Shown here: positions 11,677-22,498 of the stretch, piece after piece
How the letters are laid out: every line of letters starts with the position of its first letter
Position numbering within the stretch: the stretch's first letter is position 1
DNA from: Umbilicaria muhlenbergii
Lineage: Eukaryota > Ascomycota > Lecanoromycetes > Umbilicariales > Umbilicariaceae
Length of the DNA stretch: 64,000 nt
Assembly: GCA_000611775.1 (NCBI GenBank)
Contig: KK106984.1
Coordinates: 1,022,364 to 1,086,363 of the forward strand
Reading direction: 5' to 3'
The notes under the pieces: generated by a model
What the model was told of the DNA's origin: nothing
Seen by the model: the letters and a program-made list of their open reading frames with translations, nothing else
The model's database searches: none
Translations under genes and position numbers: made by a program

Positions 11677-14154
11677 ATGCTACGAGGATGGCTCGGGAAC
11701 AAGAGGACTGTCTCAACGCAGTCCTTGAACACATTGGCAGAGCCTCAGAGTTGTACGTACCCTAAGGCTTGAATCATTTGAATTGAGTTGACTTTCGTGA
11801 CTAGTGGAGGCAGCAATGAGAGGTAAACAGCGCTCCGAAAGCACTAGGCTACTACTCAGGATGATGGGCTGAGTGGACTTCTTATCAGCGGTATCGTGCA
11901 TTATGGATGATGACCTGGACGCGGCAGAGGCTGGGCTCGGTCAGGGGAACTCATCTTTCCACAAGGTGAGCGCGCTACGTCCTTGCAGGCTGTCTAGCAC
12001 AGGGGCTGATCTCTCGAAAAGTTGGGGAAGAGTATAGGCTGATGCGTATTTCGAGGCATATTATAGCTCGGCAAGGGTATGACAAGTACTCTGCGAGCGA
12101 CGCTAGGCTTCGAGCCGGAAATAATGCGTGAAGGTGAGGAAGGATCACACAGAGTCTGGCAATGAAACTCACGCCAGCCAGCATCCGAGCGCCTGGCCGA
12201 TGCAGAAACTCAGTCATCTGCCGACCATCACCGAGCACAACGCGATCCACACGCGTACCGCTCGTCTATATATTCCCCCGGATCAGAATTTGCCCTCTGT
12301 CACGCCGAGTCACAGCTTATGAGTTCTGTGGTAGGAATTTTGAACGAAAGCTTAACAGATGGCATCAAGGGATTTTACAAGCTGCGGAAAGCATATATTA
12401 CTCTCGATGGTCTCCTAGGGGCCGAAAAGAGATACATGCAGGGCAAGAATGGGGAAAGCATCAATAGCAGCAGGAGGAACTCCATGGAGTCGTTAAGGTC
12501 TAGCGGCTCTGCAAGATCCACGACGGGTATGCCCGGAGGGTTCGACGACGAGCCGTCTGGGAGCGCACTATCGCAAAAGAAAAATGCATTTGAACCTGAA
12601 GCAAAACCTCCTCTTGACACGGGCAGAATAACGGACGACAATGCCAGTGATGAATTTTACGATGCTGATGAAGGCTACGAAGGTCATCGCACACCGCGGA
12701 CAGGCACTGGAGATGTTGATGTCAACAGCACGACCGAGAAAATGGCAAGCATGTCGATGGATAGTCCTGATACCCCTAATACTAGGACGCTGCCATCCCA
12801 ACCAGTACGGCAAACCACGCAACATATACTCGACCATGGGCCCGGTTCCGACGTTTTCGCGAATCCAATCGATATTTTTATACACTCTGGCTCGAACTTA
12901 TGTTTTGGCTTTCTCCTTCTCTTAATATCGATGATACCACCAGCCTTCAGCAAACTTCTAGTTATCATAGGCTTTCATGGGGACCGTGATCGAGGCCTTA
13001 GCATGCTCTGGCAAGCGACCAAATTCCACAACATTAACGGCGCCATGGCAGGCCTGATACTTCTTGGTTATTATAACGGCATAGTAGGCTTCTGCGACAT
13101 CCTTCCCGACACCAGCCATGGCTTTGAAGAAGACGTGCTCGGTGGCTACCCAAAAGAACGCTGTGAAGCCCTCCTGGCCGACATGCGGACCCGGTACCCC
13201 AAATCGCGCCTCTGGCTCCTGGAGGAAGCGCGGACACAGGCCGCCAACCGACGCCTGGAGACCGCCATGGACCTCCTCAGCGGCGACATCAAATCGCCAT
13301 TAAAGCAAGTCGAGGCGCTCGCCATGTTCGAAAAAGCTCTGAACGCAATGTACCTGCACCGCTACATTTTATGCGCCGACTCCTTCCTCGCCTGCGTCAG
13401 CCTCAACAACTGGTCGCATGCCCTCTACTACTACATCGCCGGCGCCGCCCACATCGAGCTCTACCGCCTCCACCAACGCAGCGACCCGACCTCCGCCCAA
13501 ACCCACGCCCAGCGCGCCACCGACCTCCTGAAACAAGTGCCCAAGCACGCGGGCAAGAAGAAATTCATGGCCCGCCAACTCCCCTTCGACGTCTTTGTCG
13601 TGCGCAAAATCAACAAGTGGGAAGCCCGCGCCAAGGAGTGGAATGTGCCCTTTGTCGACGCGGTGGGTGTTAGCCCCGTGGAGGAAATGATCTATCTCTG
13701 GAACGGGTATAAACGCATGCCGCCCGCGCAATTGGAAGATAGTCTGTCCCGTCTGCGCTGGAGCGAGGACGCTGCGACGAACCCGCTTTGGGAGCGCGAA
13801 GGCTTGGACGAGCGAGCTGTGTTGTCTGTGCTGCGAGCGGCGGTCCTGAGGGGTTTGGGACGGTATGAGGAGGCGAAAGGAGTTTTGAGAAGAGAGGTCA
13901 TTGTGCATGATAAGGCGCTTTTTAAAGGGCATTTGAGGGATGATTGGACGGCTCCCACCGCGTGTTATGAGATGGGTGTTAATCTGTGGGTGCAGGGGAG
14001 GGGGGAGAGGGAGTCGGTGAGGGAGTGTGCGGAGTGGATTGAGAAGGTGGCGAGGTGGGAGGGGTATAGTATGGATGCGCGCATTGGGCTGAAGGTCGCC
14101 ACCGCGCAGGATACGTTGAAGAAGTGGGGGGAGAGGAGGGGTGGCGGGGTGTAG
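11677..14154 (+). CDS. IML2: Iml2/TPR39 family protein (inclusion-body clearance)
   Basis: Exons 11677-11752, 11805-11822 (18 bp), 11889-11965, 12067-12133 and 12182-14154; 736 aa. The 5' exons restore the family N-terminus: SLNTLAEPQSLEAAMRAVSC, then IMDDDLDAAEAGL, SSFHKLGKG and IMREASERLADAE. These lead into SPGSEFALCHAESQLMSSVVGILNESLT, where the long open frame would otherwise begin in mid-domain. Low-complexity acidic linker at about residues 190-260, then helical TPR-like repeats to the C-terminus. Yeast Iml2 and its paralogs sit at lipid droplets/mitochondria and help clear misfolded-protein inclusions; the filamentous-fungal orthologs are called by homology. The 18-bp exon is small but its frame and both splice sites fit. 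The C-terminus is convergent with NUP120. Confidence 0.85.
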
Positions 14155-14454
14155 GGGGTAGAGAGTAGGGACAAGGGATTAGGTAGACGCAGTGGTGGGG
14201 ATTAGAGCATCGTTGGTCTATTTATGAGCTGCTATAGGGTCAACGCAAAATCACATGTGAGCCTTCTTAAACGCTGGTGATCGTTGGCAATCCTGCCGTA
14301 TCCAGTTATAACCAACCAGGATGATCCAAACCCACTTAGCATATAACAAAATCTTGCCATCAGAATGCATAACATTGCGTACTATTCAAAGCTTCTAAAT
14401 CGGGTATCTGCCTCTTCCATTCCACACGAAGATCCCTCACCTCCCTCTACCCCA
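14155..14454. other. Intergenic, convergent 3' ends IML2 / NUP120
   Basis: 300 bp between convergent stops; expected to hold 3' UTRs. Nothing else seen. Confidence 0.4.
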
Positions 14455-17400
14455 TTAAACCAGATCCATCTCCATCCCCTCCCCATCTCCGTCACCGCCC
14501 CCCACAAAAGCAAACCGCCCACTCTCAAGCACGCTCCTCCGATCCAACTCCTCCTGATACCCCCTCCGCACATCCTCCAGCGTAACCACCCTCCTCTTCG
14601 TCTTCTCCTTCGCACTCCCCACCTCCCCCCCCTCACCCCCCCCAGCCAACACCCACGCCTGCCCTTTCCCCACACAAGCCAGCACATTCATCAACACCAA
14701 ATACTCCTCCAGCAACCCCTCATCTTTCCCATCCCGCTTCGAGTGCCCCTGCCCATGTGCGACGCGCGAACTCCGCTGCAGCCGCTCGAACAACACCGCT
14801 GCCGCGCCCCTGAAATCCCCCCGTTGCAGGCGCCACGCGTACAGGATTTTATGCCAGGCGGGCGCGGCGTGCACGTCCAGCGTCTTATGCGCTTTATCCT
14901 CGAGTACCGCATCGACGGCCCCCGCGAGGCCAGGGAAGGGGAAACGAAGCAACTGGCTCGACGCGTCCTGCGCGACCATCATCGAGACGAATTGAGCGAG
15001 GGCGGCGGCTTGGAGAGCGCGGTCTGTGTAGCGGAGGAGAGCGGTGTAGGCTGCGTCGTAAGCGGTGGTGCGGAGGGTGGCGTGGAAGAGGCGGCAGAGG
15101 AGGTCTTGGTGGAGGGACTTGTCGGAGGGGGATTGAGAGGGGGGCAGGAATTGGAGGGCTAGAGAGGCGAAGTTGGAGACGTGGGTGTAGGCTGAGAGGG
15201 ATTCGAAGAGGGAGAGGATGTGGAGGTAGTAGGAGGGGAGGCCGGAGCTGAAGTGCGCGGATTCGAGGGTGGTGAGGAGGCCGTGAGACATTTCGCGGAG
15301 GTTGAGGGCGGAACCGTGACGGGCTGGGGGAGGTCAGTTGTGGTCGGATGGATTGGAGTGTGTGCGTTTTAAAGGGACTTACCTAGATTGAAGCCGGCTT
15401 TCTTGAAGTTGATGGCTGCCAGAGAGAATTCACCGCGGGCTAGGTATAATCTCCCCTTCACATATGTCGCCCAGGCGGTGGAGGGCTGGTACCGGAGGAA
15501 ATCCGAAGCCAGGTCGATGTTGCCGTTTGCCAGCAAGTTACATTGGATGTGCACCAAGATCGCCTCGAGCGGGACCGGCTCGTTGTCTCCAGTGATCCAC
15601 GAGAGGACGTCTTGAATGCTTTGTGAAAGTGCAACGCTTTGTGGTTGTGTAAGGTAGGACTGCGGTTTTGGATCTGTAGCGAATAGGTTCTCAAGTATTG
15701 TGGATACCCTGACCTCATCAGCAGCTCGCTGCTTAGCGGGCTGCATCAAATCGCCGGTGGTGGGCTGATCTTTGCTTTCTTTGATCTCTGGTCGCATCGA
15801 CCTCGAAAGCCATTGCATCATTTGATACTTTCTCAGCATGTCCAATAGCTCTGAGTAGATCTGCGGGCCGCTGAACCTCTCCATGGGTATTTCTTCCCTG
15901 TCGATCTCCACGTCCACAAATACCGTTAGTAGCAACAGATCAACTAGGATCCTCGAATGCAGCTCGATCATCTCCTGGGCCCCCTTGACCAGTACCTTGA
16001 GGCCGAAAATGGTGGACAGGAGCCCCGAAAATTCCTTGGACATTGAAGTTGGAAAAGACTCGATGATGGCGTAGAACGACTCGGTATCGAGCCCATCAAA
16101 GCCACCTATAGCTCCAAGAGCAGCCTCCAAGTCACTATACTGTCTGTTTCCGATTTCCTCCGCGAAGTTAGCCTTATCGTAGAATGACTGAATACGAATC
16201 GGCATAGAGTAGGAAGGGTCCTGCCACAGCTCCGTGTTCAGAACCGTCATACACGACTGATAAAGAGAATAGTCAAAGCTCTGTCGAAAGCCTGCGGCGG
16301 CCTCAATGAGTTGATGTAGGTCTTCAGGCTCTTGTGATTCTTGATCTCCCTCGTCAGCTTCAACCGACGGAACTTCAATCTTGATCCAATCCTTTTTCAA
16401 GATGTTGTAATCGTTGTGAGCTATCATCTCGGTTCTAGTGCATGCGCGGACAGGAGAGCATCCATCTGTGAACACAATCCAGGGCATGTCTGCGTGCTCG
16501 TCGTAAGAGAGACCCACAATCTCCCACCGGCACTGATCGAGTTCCTCTACGACGTTCCAGAAACTCTTCCATTGTTCGTCTACTGCCTCGCGGTAGCTGT
16601 GGAAATTTATACCACTGCGGCTACCTTGCTGTACTGAGACAGGTGACTCCACGGAGGAGCATATGCGCTCCTTGGTAGACTTTTTGTCTTTCATCATGAG
16701 GGGGATATTCCGTGACTGACACCATATCGATAACGCAGTATCTAGAACCGAGTCTGGATATTTGCCAGGCCGAAATAGAAAATCCGTCCATTTATCCGTT
16801 GCATCTGCAGGCTCATCTCCCAAGACCCTTGGATGTGGTATTTCGTCTATTGCTTCCAGCGTTGTAGATACCCAATCGTCTTGCCACACCTTCGGCAGGT
16901 TATCGAGATCAAATCTGAGAGCGTACAGCTTGTATTGCCGGTTTGACCGCATCAGTATACACATCTTCAGGCCCTGCCCTCCATGTCCGTCTTTTACCCT
17001 GAAGTCCGCCATCGTCCATATTGCGCCGCTGTTTGGATCAGGGTCAGGATCGTGCGGTTTCAGGATGGCCTCAGGGTATAGATCGCGCACACCCACATCC
17101 GCCTCATCGGCGTCGCGAATGGCCCATATCTTGAAGGATCCTCCGTCTTGAGGTGAAAATGTGACAACGTAGTATTGGTCTCCATCCCTTGCTCCCTCGG
17201 CGTGTAGAGTTTGCAACACCTGTGTGGTGCCAGGGTTGAGCATAACCTTGGAGATATCCTGTGGCTCCCGGTGTTGATTTTGTAGGTCTTTGGTGAACCC
17301 GACTTTTCCGGTCGCCAGGTTCCATGCCTTGAGCGTGTGATTCAAACACACGGACAATATATGCTTACCATTAGGAGATGGCGCCATAGCTATCGCCGTA

Positions 17401-18296
17401 TTCTGGTCCAGCGCTTGTCCATTGTAGCGGACAGTATTGCTTCCCTGCCACCGGATAAGGCCACGAAGAGAGGATCCCCACTGCCCATCATTGTATGTTG
17501 ACTCGTGCCAGGTGGACCCATCACTGCCCGCCTTCCTTGTTAACCGCATTAACCTCCCATCCCCCAACGCGACGACCAGCTCCAAATAGTTGCATGCGAT
17601 CAACCGATGCGGAGAGCTGATGCTGAATGAAGCTGGCCGAAACACCTTGTACCATTTCCTGACGTCTTCCTCCGTAGCTGCTGTTCGACAAAAGAATTCT
17701 GGCCGTAGACTGAAGGTGTACAGCTCGTTGCCCTTGGTCAGCACAAAGACATTCAGGGAGTCTCCCTCTTCTGGATCTGCCAATGCTACACCACCCTGTA
17801 TGATAGTGCTCGGCAGGCCTATTCGGAGTATCACTGCGGCATCTTGGTGTTCGTGCTCGCTCTTGCTCAAGTCTACCGACCGGATCTCTAGGACCTGATT
17901 ATCTTCTAGGATGCGCCAAAGGAAGCTTCGTGGGTATCGATGTGACCTGCGGAAGTATATGGAACTCGACGTAGCAAGATAATGCTCCGAGAATTTCCCT
18001 TCATTTTCTGCGCGCGGGAGAGCGGTCAAGATGCGGCGTTTCGCGTTTTGTGAGCTGCGATCAAAGACACTCAGGGTTGGAAGTTGGATGTGGACTATAG
18101 AGCTTGGGTGAAGAGGTTCAAGATCAACCCGGTTTTCTTTGTAGACGCATAGTGGCGACAGCGGGGCCATCGCGCCATTAAGGTCTTGATACCTTCTTGG
18201 TGTACAGTCTGCCCGCGTGGTGAGCTCCACGCGTGTGGAGGGTCGTGAGGGTCTAAGGAAATAGAAGCTCAATTGTTTGCTCGGCAAAGTTGCCAT
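14455..18296 (-). CDS. NUP120: Nuclear pore Y-complex nucleoporin Nup120/Nup160
   Basis: Exons 18296-15383 and 15323-14455; 1260 aa. One intron near the 3' end joins NFKKAGFNL to ARHGSALNLREMSHGLL. The N-terminal half is a beta-propeller (for example FVLTKGNELYTFSLRPEFF, NGKHILSVCLNHTLKAWNL), followed by an alpha-helical stack through the C-terminus (LALQFLPPSQ..., LLCRLFHATL). Nup120 is a scaffold component of the Y (Nup84/Nup107) complex that forms the cytoplasmic and nuclear rings of the pore. The second exon was recognised as part of this gene because it continues the helical repeat region directly. A glycine/acid-rich stretch lies near the C-terminus (GGGEGGEVGSAKEKTKRR). Confidence 0.9.
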
Positions 18297-18565
18297 AGAA
18301 CAAAACTCGGTCTCAGCTCGAAATACGATCTCAAGACTTTTATATTGTGATACTATTGAAGTGATCGATGTATCATGGTAATCTTTACATTAATCGTGTA
18401 ACCAACCAAAGCAGGTATTCATACCCATTCCGGCCCGCTGCTTCATAAACTGTGCTCTCAATGCCCGAAATCCACAACACCTCCTTCTCCACCCAGCACC
18501 GAAGCCATGCAAAGCAAGATCCTTACCACAAGTGCTCCGCCTGTTGCTTGGGGGACGTAATATCT

Positions 18566-19776
18566 CTAGTCTTTCTCCAAATCCTTTGGGCTCGGATCAC
18601 CAATGCCGTCTTCGTTGATTGCAAATAGACAATCGCTCTCCGGCAAACAAGGACTATCATAGATCTTGCATATTCTCGTCTCTCCTCTTCCCTTCTTCAG
18701 ACTCAGTCGGGTCGTACTAGCATGAGCGATGATATTGCCTCCAATTGGTTTCTTTGGATCTGGATTGAACATCGCACTCGGGCCGCCATCGACCTGTGCC
18801 ACCACTTGATTGGTGATAACCACCGCTATACCAAACTCATCCGCTAAACGTTGTAATGTCCGCATGAACTTCGCGAGATGGGTTTGCCGTGACGAGAGCT
18901 CACCACGGCCAGCAAAGTCTGTACGGTAAAGCGAGGTAGCAGAGTCGACGATGAGGAGGGAAAAGCGGGTTTCGCACATCATCTGAGAAGCCTGATTGAG
19001 TAGTTGTAGTTGATGATCTGAATTATAGGCACGGGCGTATGCGACATTGTCAAGAACCTCTTCGCCGTTCAGACCGTAGCGATTTGCTACAGCTAGGAGT
19101 CGGACAGGGCGAAAGGTGCCTTCAGTATCAATGTACAAACACTTCCCCTCCCCACCGCCCATATCAAACGGTAGTTGACACGTTACCGCCAGTGTATGGC
19201 AGATTTGACTCTTTCCTGTTCTAAATTCGCCGAATATCTCTGTGATTGATCCTGTTTCGATGCCTCCAGCGAGTAAGGTGTCGAGTTGTTTCGATCCCGT
19301 GGTGATTGAAATAAGCTCACTCCTTCGTTGATGCATCTCTGTAGCAGTAGTGAAGCCCATTGGTACTAGTTTCGATGCTGTATCTGGCTTAGCAGTGCTT
19401 ATCTAGGGTCGTTCATGTGCTGAAGCATCCTACCTTCGGCCAACACTTTCGTCGCCTTTTGCTCCGATATACCCTTAATCTGTTCCAGCACTCTTCTCGG
19501 CCTGGCAGGAAGTCAGTCATCGAATGTGAACTTAGCTTGATGTGGACCTACGTGTATGCGACAGATTCAACAGTATGGAAGCCTCCCTCGACAATGAGCT
19601 TGATGTCACGAGCAGAGAGACCTCCAACACCCTGACTGGTATCAGTATCCTTCTGGCCCAGCATGGCTTGAGGGCTGTAATACCTCTAACGCTGAAAGCG
19701 GCGTTGGTGCACCGGGCCCTCCTCCCCCACCATCTTCGAAGCCTGACTGTGATTCCTCCGTCTCACCTGTACTCAT
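18566..19776 (-). CDS. RAD51: Recombinase Rad51
   Basis: Exons 19776-19684, 19631-19552, 19501-19434 and 19377-18566; 350 aa. N-terminal acidic/glycine-rich tail, then a helix-hairpin-helix region rebuilt over three introns ([39 protein letters not shown]). The ATPase core has Walker [10 protein letters not shown] at residues 130-138, Walker B LLIVD ending at about 225, the L1/L2 regions ([24 protein letters not shown]) and [20 protein letters not shown]. The short C-terminus ends SPKDLEKD. Rad51 forms the filament on single-stranded DNA for strand exchange in homologous repair in the nucleus. Tandem with NUP120 (269 bp gap). A paired MCB-like motif lies upstream (see the separate entry). Confidence 0.97.
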
Positions 19777-19900
19777 CCTGATAGCTCCTGAAGCGCCGAT
19801 AGAGAATTGTGAGATTATTAGAGCACAACGGGATAACAGTGGTTGATTACTGTGGTAATTTAAAGGTGTCGAGTGGCAAGTTGGTGATGATGAGAAGGAG

Positions 19901-19929
19901 ATCGCGTCAAGAATAAACCCAGACGCGAT
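19901..19929. promoter_or_regulatory. Inverted GACGCGAT pair upstream of RAD51
   Basis: ATCGCGTC (19901-19908) and GACGCGAT (19922-19929) form a perfect 8-bp inverted repeat with a 13-bp spacer, 125-153 bp upstream of the RAD51 start. The core ACGCG is shared with MBF/MCB cell-cycle boxes, which control DNA replication and repair genes in fungi. Function is inferred from motif and place only. Confidence 0.45.
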
Positions 19930-20108
19930 TTCCGTCGCCTGTTCACGTGGTCAATTTTGCCACTGGCTCCGTAAAGGATGGTACCAAATTTGCAATACGG
20001 TTTTGTATTGAGGTTGTAGCATCTACCATAATACTAGGCAACTTTGATCTGACACATTCATTGCAACATGGTCTTATCTTCGAACGAAGTTTCCCTGAAG
20101 CTCAGCAG

Positions 20109-20331
20109 GCAGGCGCACCATCAAAATAAGTGGTAATTCACACACGGGGAACCCCCCCAATATCTTAACGGCGAAGCAGGGTTCGAATGCTATTAGAGGT
20201 CACTGAGGCTTTCCACCTGCAGTCTAGGTTTACTTAATAAGAAGGTGCCTTTTCGTTATCGACTTGCTGCTGAGGATCTCCCAGATTTCTTAGTTTGCAA
20301 CTGCCACTTATTTTGATATGGCACGCCTGCA
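20109..20331. mobile_element. Candidate MITE with ~30-bp imperfect TIRs
   Basis: Left end 20109-20139 (gcaggcgcaccatcaaaat...) and right end 20301-20331 read in reverse (gcaggcgtgccatatcaaa...) match over about 30 bp, sharing the block caaaataagtgg. The 223-bp unit has no coding capacity. No certain target duplication could be defined, so the superfamily is open. Confidence 0.55.
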
Positions 20332-20827
20332 GGTCTGTCATGATGCAATACTGTCGAAGCAAGTATCTATTACTAGAACCAAACTGTCTGCTAAAAGCTG
20401 TTTCAATGTGGCTGACAGCTGTGAAGACAGACACCTGACCACACTCTTGCTAAACCTCCTTTTCTACAATGAATAGAGTTGCCCAAAATTAACGCTGTGC
20501 AGTTCCGCCCTTTTGCTCTTCCCTTGCCTACAGAGTCCGCAAACAACTGCTCATAAAGGTATCAGTCCACCATATCCTGGGGTTTACGCCGCTCGAACTG
20601 GGGTGAAAAGGAAGTCGTTTCTCTGCAATGCATAATTCGTACAAAGCCACAAGCACCTAATGCCAGCCACTGTCGGACGCCTATTAATGCTCGCAAGTTA
20701 TCAAACTCCTCCAATGCATGCACACGACAATAGAAAAAGCAGCTGGCTGTCGCAAGGAGTAAAAGAGCCTGGCAGTCATTATGGAACCGAAGGTCGTGGG
20801 TGGTGTGCTTTCTTTCTTTGGATACAT

Positions 20828-22498
20828 TCAATTTACTTGCTCAGTAAAGGCCGAGTCCCGTACCGCAAAAGACTCCGTTCTTCTCTTTTTGTGTAGTCGT
20901 TTCGATAGTCGCTTGTCTCCAGCCTCTAAGTCATGTCTGCCATCCGTGATGTCACTGCTCTGTCGAAAAGATACAAATGTACCGGGTCGAAGGATCTCAA
21001 AGCCTGAGTTGACTTTACGGATTACTTGCGAAGGCATCCTCCATTGACTGTTGGCGTCAGCGTCTTGCAGAACTTGTTGGTTGTCCCTTAGGCTCGCTCG
21101 TGGTGGAAATTCCTCGGCTGCATCCAATAGTGGAACAGACTGTTTTCGAATATTTGCAGGAGCAGATTCGAGAAAGCTCTGGAAAGACGGCGCTTCCGTG
21201 TGCATGGGCTCTAGCGCGGATGAATTGAGAGGTGTATCAAGCCAATTTCTTGCCTCGTTCGATGGCCACGAAGTATGATTGACCATTCTGTTATTTGGGT
21301 CCGTTCCCTGAAAGGAGGATGTCGCTAACTGGGACCAATCACCACTCACACCAGGATAACGGACACGAGGGAGGAGCTGACCAGTCTCAGCCGCGTGAGA
21401 TCGGCGATGATTAGCAAGAGAACGCAAGTCAATGCGACCTGATTCTGTGAATGGCCGGTCATCAACCGGACTCAAATGTACTGCCTCAAAGCCGGCACCT
21501 GACGAATGAAATTCTGACTGAGGAGGCCGCTGAGGGACGTAATGACTTCGCATGTTCGACGCTTCTTCTGGAAAGTCGGAGGCGCGATAATTTGGGTTCT
21601 CTTCATAAATCTCTGCTTTGGTATCACGTCAGTGCTCCATGATTGTCTCTTTCACTCTGGAAGCGTTCTTGACGCAGACAGTGGTCTTACCTTCGGAGCC
21701 CTGGCTGGAAAGATTCGTCCGTGGCTGGCGTCCCTCAAGCGCATCCAGCGTTCTACGTTCCGAGACCATGTGCGGATCACTATATTTCAGATGCGAAGAG
21801 CGTCGTGGTTCATATGTGGTACGGCTCCCTCTGACATAGTCCGGCCCTGGTGAGATGTCGCGGTTAGGCCGTGTTTCTGGAGACCTCCCGTGCTCGTTGC
21901 GAGAAGCTGGAGCTCCTGAGATAACGTTGGATCTGTTTTGTATTGCATCTGAGTATCCATGGGCTGGCTGTGGCATTTCTAGGTGGGGCATGCTGTAGAC
22001 GGAGGAGGAGGATCGATGAGATTGCTGCATGTCCTCCGAAGAGCTCGGCTCGTTGACTCTCGACGACGCAGTGATCTCCGGGCTGCTCTGTGTAGGTGTG
22101 TTCGGTCTTGAGATCCAGACCCCATCCACCTCTATCCCGCTCTCTATAGCTCGTATGCCGAAGGGAATCTCCTTGCCTTTACGCCTCTTGATGCTTTCAG
22201 CATGGGTCATCTCTCGTTGTCGCCGTTCTTCCTGTTTCTTTGCTGCGATTGCCATGTACTTGCGTAGTCTCCAGTGTGTATAGGCGAGCTTTAGGCATCC
22301 AAGGACGATTGTGACAACCTACAACAGTCAGCCTTGTCCGATCGACTTTGCAATTGTCAAATGTCCCTTACAATACCACACCCTAAGCACTGTCCACACG
22401 ATTAGTGGTTGCCCTTTACGTTTGCAATTCTGCATTGTGTCACTTACAAAGCACATTTTCTCCCATAGCGCCCACGAAGTCCAGAATGCTCCCACCAT
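20828..22498 (-). CDS. Conserved fungal protein, one N-terminal membrane helix
   Basis: Exons 22498-22448, 22389-22372 (18 bp), 22318-21691 and 21612-20828; 493 aa. The spliced N-terminus MVGAFWTSWALWEKMCFCLG then GIVVTIVLGCLKLAY gives a single hydrophobic helix built from three exons. Next is a basic, Gln/Arg-rich helix (KKQEERRQREMTHAESIKRR) and the conserved motif PFGIRAIESGIEVDGVWISR. The rest is Ser/Pro/Arg-rich and looks disordered. The third intron (78 bp, good GTAAGA donor) removes an in-frame stop and rejoins the same frame. I recognise this architecture as a widespread Pezizomycotina hypothetical protein but know no function. The topology suggests a short outside N-terminus and a long cytosolic tail. 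An in-frame ATG further upstream (22576) is possible. Confidence 0.72.

Larger units (their letters stand above)
19777..20827. other. Intergenic upstream of RAD51
   Basis: About 1.05 kb. Holds the RAD51 promoter (with the inverted repeat at 19901-19929 and a CACGTG at about 19941) and a MITE-like inverted-repeat element at 20109-20331. The remainder (20340-20827) shows no recognisable gene. Confidence 0.5.

Noticed and set aside
19417-19781. Plus-strand frames over the RAD51 5' exons
   Set aside because: Antisense shadows; the minus strand gives exact Rad51 sequence after splicing.
20170-20200. tRNA gene or tRNA-derived SINE (ggttcgaat motif)
   Set aside because: No T-stem pairing, no A box at the right distance and no acceptor stem; it lies inside the MITE-like unit.
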